Shown in pieces: positions 1 through 8,636 of a DNA stretch of 64,000 bases. A program made the translations under genes and the position numbers. The DNA lies in assembly GCA_964427415.1 (NCBI GenBank), contig CAYRUH010000007.1:43336-107335 (forward strand), in the 5' to 3' direction. The notes under the pieces are model-generated. The model saw only the letters and a list, made by a program, of their open reading frames with translations, did no database searches and was not told where the DNA came from. Origin of the DNA: Lentisalinibacter sp964427415. Lineage in GTDB: Bacteria > Pseudomonadota > Gammaproteobacteria > Steroidobacterales > Woeseiaceae. Within the stretch, counting starts at the first letter, position 1; every line of letters begins with the position of its first letter.

Positions 1-28
1 CCCGGAATAATTCCCGACGAGGCCCGCA

Positions 29-1675
29 ATGCCCAATGCCCTCACCCTGCTGATTATCGCAGCTGGCGTCTATCTGGCAGCGAAACTCCCGGCGCGGCTG
101 CGTCTGTCGCGAGCCAAGCATCCGTCTCTCCAGGGGCATGTCAGGCTCTCGCGACTGATCGCGCGCCTCGTCCCTTTCTATCGCTACGAGGCCGACGCCT
201 TCTTCAGCAGTGACGACGCGCCGGCCGAAATCGCCGACCGGCGCCGCCGCGGCTTCGAGCGTCTCGCCGCCCTGCTCGCCGAGCGCGCCCCGCAGACCAT
301 CGCGGCCAGTGCGGGTCTGGCGGACGACGTCTCGGACGTCGCATTCACCGCGGCCTACCGGGTGCCGTTCCAGTACCGCGATCACGTGCGCAAACATCTG
401 CCCACCGGGTCGCTGGCCGACGCCTCGTCCGGCAATCGCGTCCGCGACCTGGACGGCAACTGGTACTGGGATCTCACCGGCTCCTATGGGATCAACGTCT
501 TCGGCTACGACTTCTACAAGGAATGCATGGAGCGGGGCGCGGAACGGGTACGGGACCTCGGCCCGGTACTCGGGCCCTACCACCCGGTCATCGCCGACAA
601 CGTCCGCCGCCTGCAGGAAATCTCCGGCATGGACGAAGTCTCGTTCCACATGTCCGGGACCGAGGCGGTGATGCAGGCCGTGCGCCTCGCGCGGTTCCAC
701 ACCGGGCGACGCTATCTGGTGCGCTTCTCCGGCGCCTATCACGGCTGGTGGGACGGCGTGCAGCCGGGCGTCGGCAGCGAGCGCCGGGTGGACGACGTCT
801 ACACGCTGGCCGAGCTGTCGGATGCCACCCTCACCGTGCTGGATACCCGCCGGGATGTCGCGTGCGTGCTCGTCAATCCCCTGCAGGCGATGCATCCGAA
901 TGCGGCCGCACCCGGCGACGGCGCGCTGATCAACAGTCAGCGCAAGGCGAGCTTCGACCGAGCGGCGTACACCGAGTGGCTCCGAAAGCTGCGGGAAGTC
1001 TGCACCCGGCGCAACATCGTGCTGATCTTCGACGAGGTTTTCGTCGGCTTCCGCCTGGCGAGGGGCGGCGCCCAGGAATACTTCGGCGTAGCCGCGGACA
1101 TGCTCACCTACGGCAAGACGCTCGGCGGCGGCTTGCCGGTCGGCGTCGTCTGCGGCAAGCGCCGCTACATGCGCCGCTACCGCGAGGACCGGCCGACGCG
1201 CATCTGCTTCGCCCGCGGCACCTTCAATTCCCATCCGCACGTGCTGGCCGCCATGGACGAGTTTCTGCGCCGGCTGGAGCTACCGGAGCTCCGCGACCAC
1301 TATGCCGGTCTGGACGAGCTCTGGGACGGCCGTGCGGCGGCACTGAACCGGCGGCTAGAGCAAGACAACCTCCCTGTGCGCGTGGCCAATATGGTCTCCA
1401 TCTGGACCGTCACCTACTCGGTTCCGAGCCGCTACAACTGGATGTTCCAGTACTACCTGCGCGCCGAGGGACTCGCCCTGCCCTGGATCGGCACCGGGCG
1501 GCTCATCTTCAGCCACTCATTCTCCGACCAGGAATTCGGCGAGGTGGCGGAGCGCTTCGTTGCCGCCGCCCGCGCCATGCAGGCCGACGGCTGGTGGTGG
1601 CAGGCGCCGGGCCTGACGGACAAGTCCATCAAGAAGCGCATCCTGCGCGAGATGGTCGCGGCCCGCCTCGGCTGA
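29..1675 (+). CDS. Membrane-anchored class III (GSA-aminomutase-like) PLP aminotransferase
   Basis: A 548-residue fold-type I PLP enzyme of the class III family, closest in layout to glutamate-1-semialdehyde aminomutases. The SGTEAV block (about 209-214) binds cofactor phosphate, D335 in IFDEV contacts the pyridine nitrogen, and K363 in TYGKTLGGG is the Schiff-base lysine. Unlike ordinary HemL (about 430 residues) it has about 110 extra N-terminal residues that begin with a hydrophobic helix (about 4-20), so it is probably tethered to the inner membrane. An in-frame stop at 8-10 limits the start, and GAGG lies a few bases upstream of the ATG. The substrate is unknown. It is unlikely to be the housekeeping hemL because of the anchor and the lack of heme-synthesis neighbours; a role in lipid or secondary metabolism is inference only. 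The convergent neighbour is a membrane protein. Confidence 0.85.
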   Translation: MPNALTLLIIAAGVYLAAKLPARLRLSRAKHPSLQGHVRLSRLIARLVPFYRYEADAFFSSDDAPAEIADRRRRGFERLAALLAERAPQTIAASAGLADDVSDVAFTAAYRVPFQYRDHVRKHLPTGSLADASSGNRVRDLDGNWYWDLTGSYGINVFGYDFYKECMERGAERVRDLGPVLGPYHPVIADNVRRLQEISGMDEVSFHMSGTEAVMQAVRLARFHTGRRYLVRFSGAYHGWWDGVQPGVGSERRVDDVYTLAELSDATLTVLDTRRDVACVLVNPLQAMHPNAAAPGDGALINSQRKASFDRAAYTEWLRKLREVCTRRNIVLIFDEVFVGFRLARGGAQEYFGVAADMLTYGKTLGGGLPVGVVCGKRRYMRRYREDRPTRICFARGTFNSHPHVLAAMDEFLRRLELPELRDHYAGLDELWDGRAAALNRRLEQDNLPVRVANMVSIWTVTYSVPSRYNWMFQYYLRAEGLALPWIGTGRLIFSHSFSDQEFGEVAERFVAAARAMQADGWWWQAPGLTDKSIKKRILREMVAARLG

Positions 1676-1677
1676 GA

Positions 1678-1698
1678 CGGGCGGAGCGAAAACGCCCG
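1678..1698. terminator. Inverted repeat between convergent genes
   Basis: CGGGCG, then a nine-base spacer containing GAAAA, then CGCCCG: a 6-bp GC-only stem between the aminotransferase stop and the stop of the convergent membrane-protein gene. There is no U-tract on either strand, so termination activity is only plausible. Confidence 0.4.
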
Positions 1699-1702
1699 CC
1701 GC

Positions 1703-2305
1703 TCAGTGCCGCTGACCGATCATCTCGTCGATGGTCTCGCCGCGCAGCAGCGCGATCGGCGCCTTGTGGTACATCTTTATGTCGTGGAAAGGGTCGGTCA
1801 GTATCTTCGTCGCCCAGACCAGCCCGGTTCGCACATCACGGATGAAAAACAGCTGCACCGTCCTGAACACCAGCGCCGCCGCGCCCAGAAGCAGCCACAT
1901 GACTGACAGATTGTGAATGAACCCCGACCAGTCCGTCGGCGCCGGCAGCAGGCCAAGCATGCTCGGATCCGCGTAGAGTGCGAACGGCGTCAGGGCCCAG
2001 ATGGCGAGAAGCACGATCTTGCGACGCAGGTTGTAACCGACCTTTATCGCCTCTTTGTACTCGTGGGTAGCGTGATTGACGACGTCGTAGGTCTTCGGTT
2101 CGAAGAAGAAATGCCCGATCTGGCGTGACCACATTGCCACGAACCACGCCAGAAATACCGAGGCCACCGGGTTGAATGCGACCAGTGCGTAGGCCGCGAC
2201 GAAGCACAGCGCGCTCACGAGGTGCAGCGATTGGTTCACCCGGCTGTGATGATAGTAGCGATGATCGTCCCAACGCTGTTCTCGCAGTTCTTCCAGGAAG
2301 CTCAT
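1703..2305 (-). CDS. Multi-pass membrane protein, possibly Mpo1/DUF962-like
   Basis: A 200-residue protein with about four hydrophobic segments (near 30-60, 95-112 and 125-148). The N-terminal half has the arrangement HHSRVNQSLH, then two hydrophobic stretches, then W-x4-GHFFFE. This recalls the histidine-bearing membrane motifs of the Mpo1/DUF962 family of iron-dependent lipid-oxidation proteins, but I recognise the pattern only loosely. It is transcribed toward the membrane-anchored aminotransferase, and psd lies 98 bases upstream on the same strand, so a lipid-related role is a reasonable but unproven idea. Confidence 0.55.
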   Translation of the reverse strand: MSFLEELREQRWDDHRYYHHSRVNQSLHLVSALCFVAAYALVAFNPVASVFLAWFVAMWSRQIGHFFFEPKTYDVVNHATHEYKEAIKVGYNLRRKIVLLAIWALTPFALYADPSMLGLLPAPTDWSGFIHNLSVMWLLLGAAALVFRTVQLFFIRDVRTGLVWATKILTDPFHDIKMYHKAPIALLRGETIDEMIGQRH

Positions 2306-2403
2306 GGTGACTGTTCTCCGGCGAATGGCCTCTGACAGGTGCTATACATGCCTTCGTAACGTGACACTGGCGTTACAGCGCCGGCCCGATTCTGCCGTCG
2401 CCG

Positions 2404-3276
2404 TCATCGCGGCCGCCACAGCAGCGCCTCGCCCATCCGCAGCCTCGCGTTCTGTGCGATGCCGGCAACGGGCTCGAAACCCCGGCTGGCGAACACGATG
2501 AGGGTGGAGCCCTGCTGGAAATAGCCGAGTTCATCACCCTTGTGAAAAGCGGCATCGCATGGCAGCCGGTTCGGGCCGCGGTACCTCAGATCGAGATCAT
2601 GGGGCAGACAATGCAGCCGGACACTGGCGACCAGGATGGCGGCGATGGCGACGAGGCTGACGTGCTCACCGGGCGCCGGCAGGCCCAGATTCATCACCAC
2701 CCGTTCATTCCGGCAATAGAGCCGCTCTATCCGCGCGAGCGCCGGCGGATTCACGTTCCAGGTGTCGCCCGATATATAGACAACCTCGTTCATACTGCCG
2801 TCACAAGGCGCGTGGAAGCGGTGATAGAAGCTCGATTTCAGCCGCAGCGTCACGTAAAGGCCGTCCCGGTAGCGCTGCACCAGCGCCGGGTCGCCCAGCA
2901 GCTCTTCCAGTGTGTAGGGAAAGCCCTTGGCCTGCAGCAGTTGCGTGCCGCGGATGGTGCCGTGGGAGACGATGATGCCGTCGCAGGGACTCACCACTAC
3001 GGCGGGGTCCTCGTGGATGGGCCGCGCGCCTTCCTTCAGTTCGCGGGTGAAGCAATCCCGCATGCTCCGGTAGCGGGTCCGCTTCGCCTCCGTGAGGTCG
3101 AGATCCCGGTCGAACAGCCGCCAGATGCCGATGCACAGTCGGGCGAACCACTCGTTCTCGATACGGCTCAGACGACCCACGAACAGCGTGGCCCAGCGCC
3201 TCGGGATGCGGTTCGTGAGCAGGAAATTGAGCCGGCCTCGCCACGACAGGGAAGCAGGCGGGACATTCATCGCCAT
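2404..3276 (-). CDS. psd: Phosphatidylserine decarboxylase proenzyme
   Basis: Decarboxylates phosphatidylserine to phosphatidylethanolamine at the inner membrane. The 290-residue product has the family hallmarks: SPCDG (D99), the YHRFHAP catalytic histidine block (H152, H155), and a C-terminal QQGST motif where cleavage before S257 would give the pyruvoyl group. The usual proteobacterial processing motif is LGST; here the residue before GST is Q, a mild deviation. Length matches the family. It follows the cytochrome b561 gene on the same strand after 21 bases, so the two may be co-transcribed. ATG start; an alternative Met lies two codons in. Confidence 0.93.
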   Translation of the reverse strand: MAMNVPPASLSWRGRLNFLLTNRIPRRWATLFVGRLSRIENEWFARLCIGIWRLFDRDLDLTEAKRTRYRSMRDCFTRELKEGARPIHEDPAVVVSPCDGIIVSHGTIRGTQLLQAKGFPYTLEELLGDPALVQRYRDGLYVTLRLKSSFYHRFHAPCDGSMNEVVYISGDTWNVNPPALARIERLYCRNERVVMNLGLPAPGEHVSLVAIAAILVASVRLHCLPHDLDLRYRGPNRLPCDAAFHKGDELGYFQQGSTLIVFASRGFEPVAGIAQNARLRMGEALLWRPR

Positions 3277-3297
3277 CGGTGAATCCGGGTATGCGGG

Positions 3298-3831
3298 CTA
3301 CGGCGTAAGCCGGCGCCGCCCGGTGATCATCGGGCGTAACAGCTCGATGCGGCCAACGTGTTGCACGATGAAGACGGCCGCGACATGTATCATGGCGCCT
3401 ATCCACAGCGTGTGCGCCGCATAGGCGTGCACTTGCTGCAGAAGGTCGTTGCCGTACAGCGCATCCACTTCCTCGTGCAGCCAGCCGGTGCAGGCGAGTA
3501 AGCCTACCAGGAAGAACATCAGGTAGATCATCATGGCGCCGAGCGGATTATGGCCGGCGTCGGCGGGAAGCGCTCGGGCACGCAACTCTCCAAAGTGTTC
3601 GCGCAGCGCGGCCAGGCTGACCGGGAAGTCGGCGAAGCGCGCGTGCTTCGTACCGAGGAATCCCCACACGACGCGGACCAGCACGGCCGCCACCGCGGTA
3701 TAGCCGAGCCAGGTATGGACATCCTCCCCCGGCTCGGTCAGCCAATAGTTGGCAACGACGACAGCGGCCAGCGTCCAGTGGAAAATCCGCACCACCGGAT
3801 CCCAGATCACGACGGACGCCGGCCCACTCAC
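3298..3831 (-). CDS. Cytochrome b561 family di-heme membrane protein
   Basis: About 177 residues with four transmembrane helices and the cytochrome b561/Ni-Fe hydrogenase cytochrome b layout: WDPVVRIFHWTLA (heme-ligand His in helix 1), DVHTWLGY (helix 2), and VHAYAAHTLW plus MIHVAAV in the C-terminal half. Such proteins pass electrons between quinol and periplasmic partners. The frame stays open further upstream, but that part lies over the PepSY gene. A GTG at 3831, five bases past that gene's stop, gives the natural start of the domain. The partner encoded just upstream is a PepSY lipoprotein, a common pairing, which suggests a small periplasmic electron-transfer unit. Confidence 0.82.
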   Translation of the reverse strand: MSGPASVVIWDPVVRIFHWTLAAVVVANYWLTEPGEDVHTWLGYTAVAAVLVRVVWGFLGTKHARFADFPVSLAALREHFGELRARALPADAGHNPLGAMMIYLMFFLVGLLACTGWLHEEVDALYGNDLLQQVHAYAAHTLWIGAMIHVAAVFIVQHVGRIELLRPMITGRRRLTP

Positions 3832-3835
3832 CGCA

Positions 3836-4114
3836 TCAGCCTTCTTCCCGTTTGACCACGCTGCCGTCGACCGGGTTGAAATAGATCTCCACCTTGGTCT
3901 GGTCGGGGTCGAAACCGTAGATCTCGTAACAGTTACCTTCGGTGACCTTGAAGGCGTTGATCTTGTAGCCCTGGTCAGTAAGGTTCTGCTGGAACTGATC
4001 GGCATCCTGCCACGCCGAGCGCGGCTCCGTCGTGCACTGGATGGTCTCGCCGCCGGCGCAACCGGCGAGCGCGGCAATACTGATCGACGTGACAAGAATG
4101 TGTCTCGGTTTCAT
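3836..4114 (-). CDS. PepSY-domain lipoprotein
   Basis: A 92-residue product starting MKPRH, with a lipobox (LAGC, Cys about 19) after a short hydrophobic signal, then a single PepSY-like domain (about 30-92). The recognisable features are a W-D-L-x2-GY helix-turn, the NCYEIYG strand and the final NPVDGSVV hairpin. PepSY domains are periplasmic and often sit beside heme-b or reductase proteins. The frame extends upstream to 4213, but the lipoprotein signal fixes the start at 4114. The stop (TGA at 3838-3836) lies five bases before the cytochrome b561 GTG, so the two genes look translationally coupled. Confidence 0.8.
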   Translation of the reverse strand: MKPRHILVTSISIAALAGCAGGETIQCTTEPRSAWQDADQFQQNLTDQGYKINAFKVTEGNCYEIYGFDPDQTKVEIYFNPVDGSVVKREEG

Positions 4115-4181
4115 GGCTCTTCTCCCTGGCCGTGGACAACGCGAGCGAATCCTAGCACAGCCCGCACTCGCAGCGACCCGC

Positions 4182-4742
4182 TCAGGAGAGGCCCGTGAAC
4201 AGCACCACCACACCGATCGCGATGAACACGGCGGCGGCCACCGTGTTAATGAGACGCATTGGCAAACGCTCGGCGCTGAAGTGACCCAGCACCACCACCG
4301 GCACGTTGGCCGCGAGCATGCCGAGTGTCGTGCCGACCACCACCAGCCAGACCGCCTCGAACTGCGCGGCGAGCACGACGGTCGCGATCTGCGTCTTGTC
4401 GCCGATCTCCACCAGGAAGAAGGCGATCAACGTCGTCAGGAAGGCGCCATAGGGGTAGCGGGCGGCCGCGTCGTCCTCTTTATCGGGGACGAGGACCCAC
4501 AGGCCCATGCCGATGAACGCAGCGGCGATCAGCCAGCGGCCGACGTCCGGCGGCAGCCAGTCGGCGATCAGCGCGCCGATCTCGGCGGCCACCCAGTGAT
4601 TGGCGATTGTCGCCAGCAGGATGCCGGCGATGATGGGTGCCGGCTTGCGGAATCGGGCAGCGAGGACGAGGGCCAGTAGCTGCGTCCTGTCGCCGATCTC
4701 GGCCAGTGCCACCGAGAAGGTGGATATGAGGAACGCTTCCAT
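4182..4742 (-). CDS. GDT1/TMEM165 (UPF0016) family cation exporter
   Basis: A 186-residue, six-helix protein made of two inverted repeats, each bearing the family signature: EIGDRTQ (about 14-20) and EIGDKTQ (about 112-118). Bacterial and eukaryotic members export Mn2+ or exchange Ca2+/Mn2+ for protons, and the acidic residues of the two motifs line the transport site. Length and symmetry are typical. An upstream in-frame ATG at 4865 would add 41 non-conserved residues that overlap the VOC gene, so the MEAFL start is preferred. The 88 bases upstream do not show a yybP-ykoY Mn riboswitch that I can recognise. Confidence 0.88.
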   Translation of the reverse strand: MEAFLISTFSVALAEIGDRTQLLALVLAARFRKPAPIIAGILLATIANHWVAAEIGALIADWLPPDVGRWLIAAAFIGMGLWVLVPDKEDDAAARYPYGAFLTTLIAFFLVEIGDKTQIATVVLAAQFEAVWLVVVGTTLGMLAANVPVVVLGHFSAERLPMRLINTVAAAVFIAIGVVVLFTGLS

Positions 4743-4830
4743 GCACGGGTCTCCGGGTTCGGGCGTGCATCTTAACGATCGCGCTGAAATTCGACCACAG
4801 CCCGCGGCGGCGGTCGCAGGACCGGCAGAA

Positions 4831-5226
4831 TCAGATCCGCCAGGGAGGAAAGCGGCGATTCTCACCCGCGAACATCAGGCACACCTCGTTGCCGGCCGGG
4901 TCGGTGAGGCGTGCTTCCCGCCAACCCCAGCGCTGGTCCGCCGGCAGCGTGTCAAAGGTCATGCCCCGCTCTTGCAACTCCCGGACATGGCGCCGCAGCG
5001 CCGCAGCGGACTCGTGATCGAAATAGATCACGATGCCCGCCGCGGCCGCCGAAGCCGAGGTCGGATCGACCGCATGCAGCGATAGCGTGGCACCGTCGCC
5101 GCTCTCGCTCTCGAAGCGCGCGTAGCGCGGCGGCGCGTCGACGATCTGGACCAGCCCGAGCGCCTGATAGAAGGCGACGGATTCGGCGTAGTCCACGCAG
5201 GGGATGGTAACCTGGTTCAGGGTCAT
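4831..5226 (-). CDS. VOC (glyoxalase/bleomycin-resistance fold) protein
   Basis: A 131-residue single-domain vicinal-oxygen-chelate protein. It has the two beta-alpha-beta modules: an N-terminal strand leading into DYAESVAFYQ-LGL and a C-terminal LTDPAGNEVCLMF strand. The conserved acidic metal ligand near the end (the GNEV glutamate) is present; a histidine ligand in the first strand is not evident, so catalysis is uncertain. The ATG at 5226 overlaps the stop of the DUF547 gene by four bases (ATGA), which shows translational coupling. Substrate unknown. Confidence 0.8.
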   Translation of the reverse strand: MTLNQVTIPCVDYAESVAFYQALGLVQIVDAPPRYARFESESGDGATLSLHAVDPTSASAAAAGIVIYFDHESAAALRRHVRELQERGMTFDTLPADQRWGWREARLTDPAGNEVCLMFAGENRRFPPWRI

Positions 5227-6053
5227 GGCAGGTCGTCTCCTGCCGTCCCGTTCAGCCGCCAATCGTAATCGAGATAACGGATGTCGATGTTGCCCTGCCG
5301 CAGGGCGCGCCGTTCCGGTGCGCTCAGCCCGAGCGATTCACCGTACAGCGACAGAAACCCGGCCACACCGTCAGCGCCTCGAAATCCCGTCTCGAAATCT
5401 CCGCGATACCAGTCGAAGATGGGTGAGACGTAAAGCACTCCGCCCTCCAGCCGATTGCGACTGCGGTCACCCAGAAAGCGGCGGGTCGCCGCCTCCAGCT
5501 GACTCTCCAGCCGCCGGCCGTCGTAGGCTTCCCGACTCAGCGCCGGGCACCCGATACTCGCGCAGTTGACCGCGAAGTGGATACGAGGCTCATCGTAGTG
5601 CCCCCGGATCATCTCATGCTCCAGTTCATCCAGCGACCGCCGCTCGCCCAGCAAATCGAAGAACTCGATCTCCCAGGGCGACTCCAGCAGTCTGCCGAGC
5701 TCCCGTATGGACGCGAGCTCCGGCCACCCGGTCAGGATCAGTTCCACCGTGCGGGCATTGTAGACATTGATGAGGAAGGCCAGTTGTTCCGACTCGCTCC
5801 ACCGCCGGAATGCCTCCGGGCCGACCGCAGCCGTCCTCTGCAGGTAACGCCGGAGGGCCGGCCGATCCGCGGCCATGCCGCCATAGTCGACCGCCGTCGA
5901 GGCCCCGTTGTCTATCTCGACGACATGGCGCTGCAGCAGCACCTGCCAGCCGTCATGATCGATCCCCTGGCCAGATGCCATGATTGGCGCGAGGACCGGT
6001 GCCGCCAGCACCGCGACCGCCACGAGTCGGCCGAAACGCAATGTCCTGATCAT
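5223..6053 (-). CDS. DUF547 domain secreted protein
   Basis: A 276-residue protein with a cleavable signal peptide (about 1-28, ending near MASGQG) followed by a DUF547 domain. Recognisable blocks are LAFLINVYNA (about 95-105), HFAVNCASIGCPAL (about 160-173, with two cysteines) and SPIFDWYRGDF (about 213-223). The fold has been likened to papain-type enzymes, but no activity is established for the family. The ATG at 6053 overlaps the TonB-receptor stop (TGATG), so it is expressed with that receptor; a TTG one codon further upstream is not needed. Confidence 0.88.
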   Translation of the reverse strand: MIRTLRFGRLVAVAVLAAPVLAPIMASGQGIDHDGWQVLLQRHVVEIDNGASTAVDYGGMAADRPALRRYLQRTAAVGPEAFRRWSESEQLAFLINVYNARTVELILTGWPELASIRELGRLLESPWEIEFFDLLGERRSLDELEHEMIRGHYDEPRIHFAVNCASIGCPALSREAYDGRRLESQLEAATRRFLGDRSRNRLEGGVLYVSPIFDWYRGDFETGFRGADGVAGFLSLYGESLGLSAPERRALRQGNIDIRYLDYDWRLNGTAGDDLP

Positions 6054-8494
6054 CAATACTCCAGACGTGCGCGAAGGTAGAGATAGCGCCCGTTGACCCC
6101 TACCGGTGACAGGATGTCATAGGGCAGATTGCCGAAGAAGTTGATGTCGGCAGAGGAGAGATCCGGATACTCATCGAGGGCGTTCAGCACGCCGATGTCC
6201 AGCGATAAACCATTGTCGAAACGGTGACCCGCTTCCAGGTCCAGCCGGATCTCCGCGCCATATTCCTGACGCGGCTCGAAGCCGCCGCCGAAGTTGAACA
6301 CACGCACCGTACTGCCGAAGCGTGACACCCGGGTCAGGAACCGCCACCGGTCATTCGACCAGCGGCCCGTCAGCACCAGCTTGTCCTCGGGGGCCGCTTC
6401 TTCCAGTGTGTTGATCTCCTCCACGCCGATCAGTCTCAGATCCGGGTCGATGTCGGCAAGCTCCGGTGTGGTGCCCCGTATCTCCTCGACGTCGGTACCG
6501 GCGTAGTGGTAGGCCGCCGTCAACTGCAGGTCCCCGCCGATCCAGCGCCTCCCGTAATCCGCCACCAGGTCGACTCCCGTGGTCTCGGTATCGACCGCGT
6601 TGGTGAAGAAACGCACCGACTCCACATCTTCGCCGCCCGGCTGAGCAGCAAGGAATTCACTCAATGCCGGACTGAACAGCCGCTCGGACAGCGTGACGCG
6701 GTCCTCCACGTCGATACGGAAAATATCGAGCGAAACGGACAGGCCGCCGAGACGCGCGGCGGCGCCGGCGCTGAAATTCACCGAGCGCTCCTCATCCAGA
6801 TCGCGCGCGCCCAGCGCTTTCGCCAGCGGGTCGCTGACACGCAGCGTACGCGTACGGATCAGGGTCCGGTTCTCGCCGAAGTTCAGGCTGGTATCGGAGA
6901 AACCGAGCTGCGCCGGATTTGGCGCCCGAAAGCTGTTGGACGCCGCCGCCCGGAGAGCTATCGATGACGTCACCTCGTAGCGGGCGGCCAGTTTGCCCGT
7001 CGCGGCGCTGCCGAAATCGCTGAATTCCTCGAGCCGTGCCGCCGCCTCCACGAAAAGCCGGTCGGTGAGATCGACACCGGCATCCAGATAAGCGCTCACG
7101 ATGTCGCGGTCGATATCCACCACGTCATCGGGCGTCAGCCCGGGGGCCGCCTGGGCACCGATCTCGCCATCGAAAGGCCCCGCCCGGAAGGACGCCGGCT
7201 CACCGGCCTCGGTCTCGTAGTTCTCCCGGCGGTACTCCAGGCCGGCCGCGAGGCTGATCGGCGCACCGAACCAGGTGCGCTCGAAATCCCGCAGTACGTC
7301 CAGGTTGGCACTGAATTGCTCGAGCGTGAAGGTACCCGAATCGAAGCTGGTCGGACTGGACGGCCCCAGGGAGGCATTCAGTGAGTTATCCACCCCGAAC
7401 TCGAACCGGTTGCGCCCATAGCCGAGACTCCCGTCCAGCTGCCAGGCGCCCGCCTCACCGCGAAGGCCGCTGACGAAGGCGAAATCCCGATCATCCGCAC
7501 GGGTCTCCGGCCGGAATCCCTCGTCATAGATGTCGCGTACGTTGGCGGCACTGTCCGGATAGCGATAGAACGCCGCCCCGCCGTCGCTCTCCCGACCCGC
7601 CCACGTGCCCCAGGCGTAGAATTGCGCCGCAGAGAGAGGAATTTCCGTATTGAACCACAGACTGAGTTCATCGACGTTCGGGTCGCCCTCGGCATAATTC
7701 CTCTGCCCCGCCAGCGCCAGATTGGCCGGCGTGGGCGCCACGAAGAACGGCACCTGGTCGAAGCCGGCGCGGTTCGTGGAGTTACGGCTCCGCCAGGCCG
7801 CGCCCGCCTTCAGGAACCCGTCATCACCCACCCGCCAGCCGTACTTCGCATCGGCAGTGAATGTCTGGCCGTCGGTGAGAGTACGCCCGATGGGCGCGAG
7901 GTCGGTGTGGTGGGCACCGTAACTCACTCCCGTCGAGAAACCGGGAGTGTCGTCGAGGATAACGTTGACGACGCCGGCGATGGCATCCGAGCCATAGAGC
8001 GCTCCGGCGCCGTCGCGCAGCACCTCGATCCGGGCGACCGCGTTGAGTGGGATGGTGTTGAAGTCGACGGCCGCCGTGCCGCGGCCGATCTTGGTCTCGC
8101 TGTTCACGATCGCGGAAGTGTGCCGGCGCCGGCCGTTGACCAGCACCAGCAGCTGGTCGGGACTGAGCCCGCGCAACTGTCCGGCGCGGATCAGGTCGGA
8201 GGTACCCGAATTCGACTGGCGCGGGAAACTGAATGCCGGTGACACGGCGGCGAGCGCTTCTCCCAGCTCCCCCGCAACGGCACCCGTGCTCTCGAGCTGA
8301 CGCGCGGTGATTATGTCGACGGGCACCGCCGAATCGAACGCAGTGCGCTGACTGGCCCTCGACGCGGTCACTACGATCTCCGCAATCGCCTCGTCCGCCC
8401 CGCCGTTGTCCGTGCCGGCTTCCGCTGCCGTCGTCAGTGCGAGAATAAAGAGCGGCATCAGACGGGCTCGCGCCCGTCCAGGTTCTGGATGCAT
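6053..8494 (-). CDS. TonB-dependent outer-membrane receptor
   Basis: An 813-residue receptor with a signal peptide (about 1-26), a TonB-box region (AEIVVTASRA, about 38), a plug domain with LVNGRRRHTS and the RIEVLRDGAGALYGSDAIAGVVN block, a 22-strand barrel and a C-terminal aromatic residue (LEY) as expected for BAM recognition. Plug features match the family also seen at 30664-33600. Substrate unknown. A second ATG (8458) sits right at the hydrophobic core of the signal and is an alternative start. It is coupled downstream to DUF547, and a secreted MBL-fold enzyme gene lies upstream. Confidence 0.9.
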   Translation of the reverse strand: MHPEPGRARARLMPLFILALTTAAEAGTDNGGADEAIAEIVVTASRASQRTAFDSAVPVDIITARQLESTGAVAGELGEALAAVSPAFSFPRQSNSGTSDLIRAGQLRGLSPDQLLVLVNGRRRHTSAIVNSETKIGRGTAAVDFNTIPLNAVARIEVLRDGAGALYGSDAIAGVVNVILDDTPGFSTGVSYGAHHTDLAPIGRTLTDGQTFTADAKYGWRVGDDGFLKAGAAWRSRNSTNRAGFDQVPFFVAPTPANLALAGQRNYAEGDPNVDELSLWFNTEIPLSAAQFYAWGTWAGRESDGGAAFYRYPDSAANVRDIYDEGFRPETRADDRDFAFVSGLRGEAGAWQLDGSLGYGRNRFEFGVDNSLNASLGPSSPTSFDSGTFTLEQFSANLDVLRDFERTWFGAPISLAAGLEYRRENYETEAGEPASFRAGPFDGEIGAQAAPGLTPDDVVDIDRDIVSAYLDAGVDLTDRLFVEAAARLEEFSDFGSAATGKLAARYEVTSSIALRAAASNSFRAPNPAQLGFSDTSLNFGENRTLIRTRTLRVSDPLAKALGARDLDEERSVNFSAGAAARLGGLSVSLDIFRIDVEDRVTLSERLFSPALSEFLAAQPGGEDVESVRFFTNAVDTETTGVDLVADYGRRWIGGDLQLTAAYHYAGTDVEEIRGTTPELADIDPDLRLIGVEEINTLEEAAPEDKLVLTGRWSNDRWRFLTRVSRFGSTVRVFNFGGGFEPRQEYGAEIRLDLEAGHRFDNGLSLDIGVLNALDEYPDLSSADINFFGNLPYDILSPVGVNGRYLYLRARLEY

Positions 8495-8608
8495 AGGATG
8501 ACTCCGAAACTGAACTGCAGGTTTCCGGCTTTCGCGCCATAGTAAGACGACCCGCCCGGCGCCGGAATTATTTCGACAGCGCCATCCGCGTCGGCGCCTC
8601 GATGCCCG

Positions 8609-8630
8609 GCGCCGGTGCAGGCGCCGGCGC
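8609..8630 (-). terminator. GC-rich hairpin after the MBL-fold gene
   Basis: GCGCCGG and CCGGCGC separated by eight bases form a 7-bp stem just past the MBL-fold gene stop. No U-run follows, so this could be an attenuating hairpin or simple GC-rich sequence. Confidence 0.3.
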
Positions 8631-8636
8631 TGTCCC

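Noticed and set aside
4743..4830. Manganese (yybP-ykoY) riboswitch upstream of the GDT1-type gene
   Set aside because: Only 88 bases are available and I could not recognise the conserved loops.
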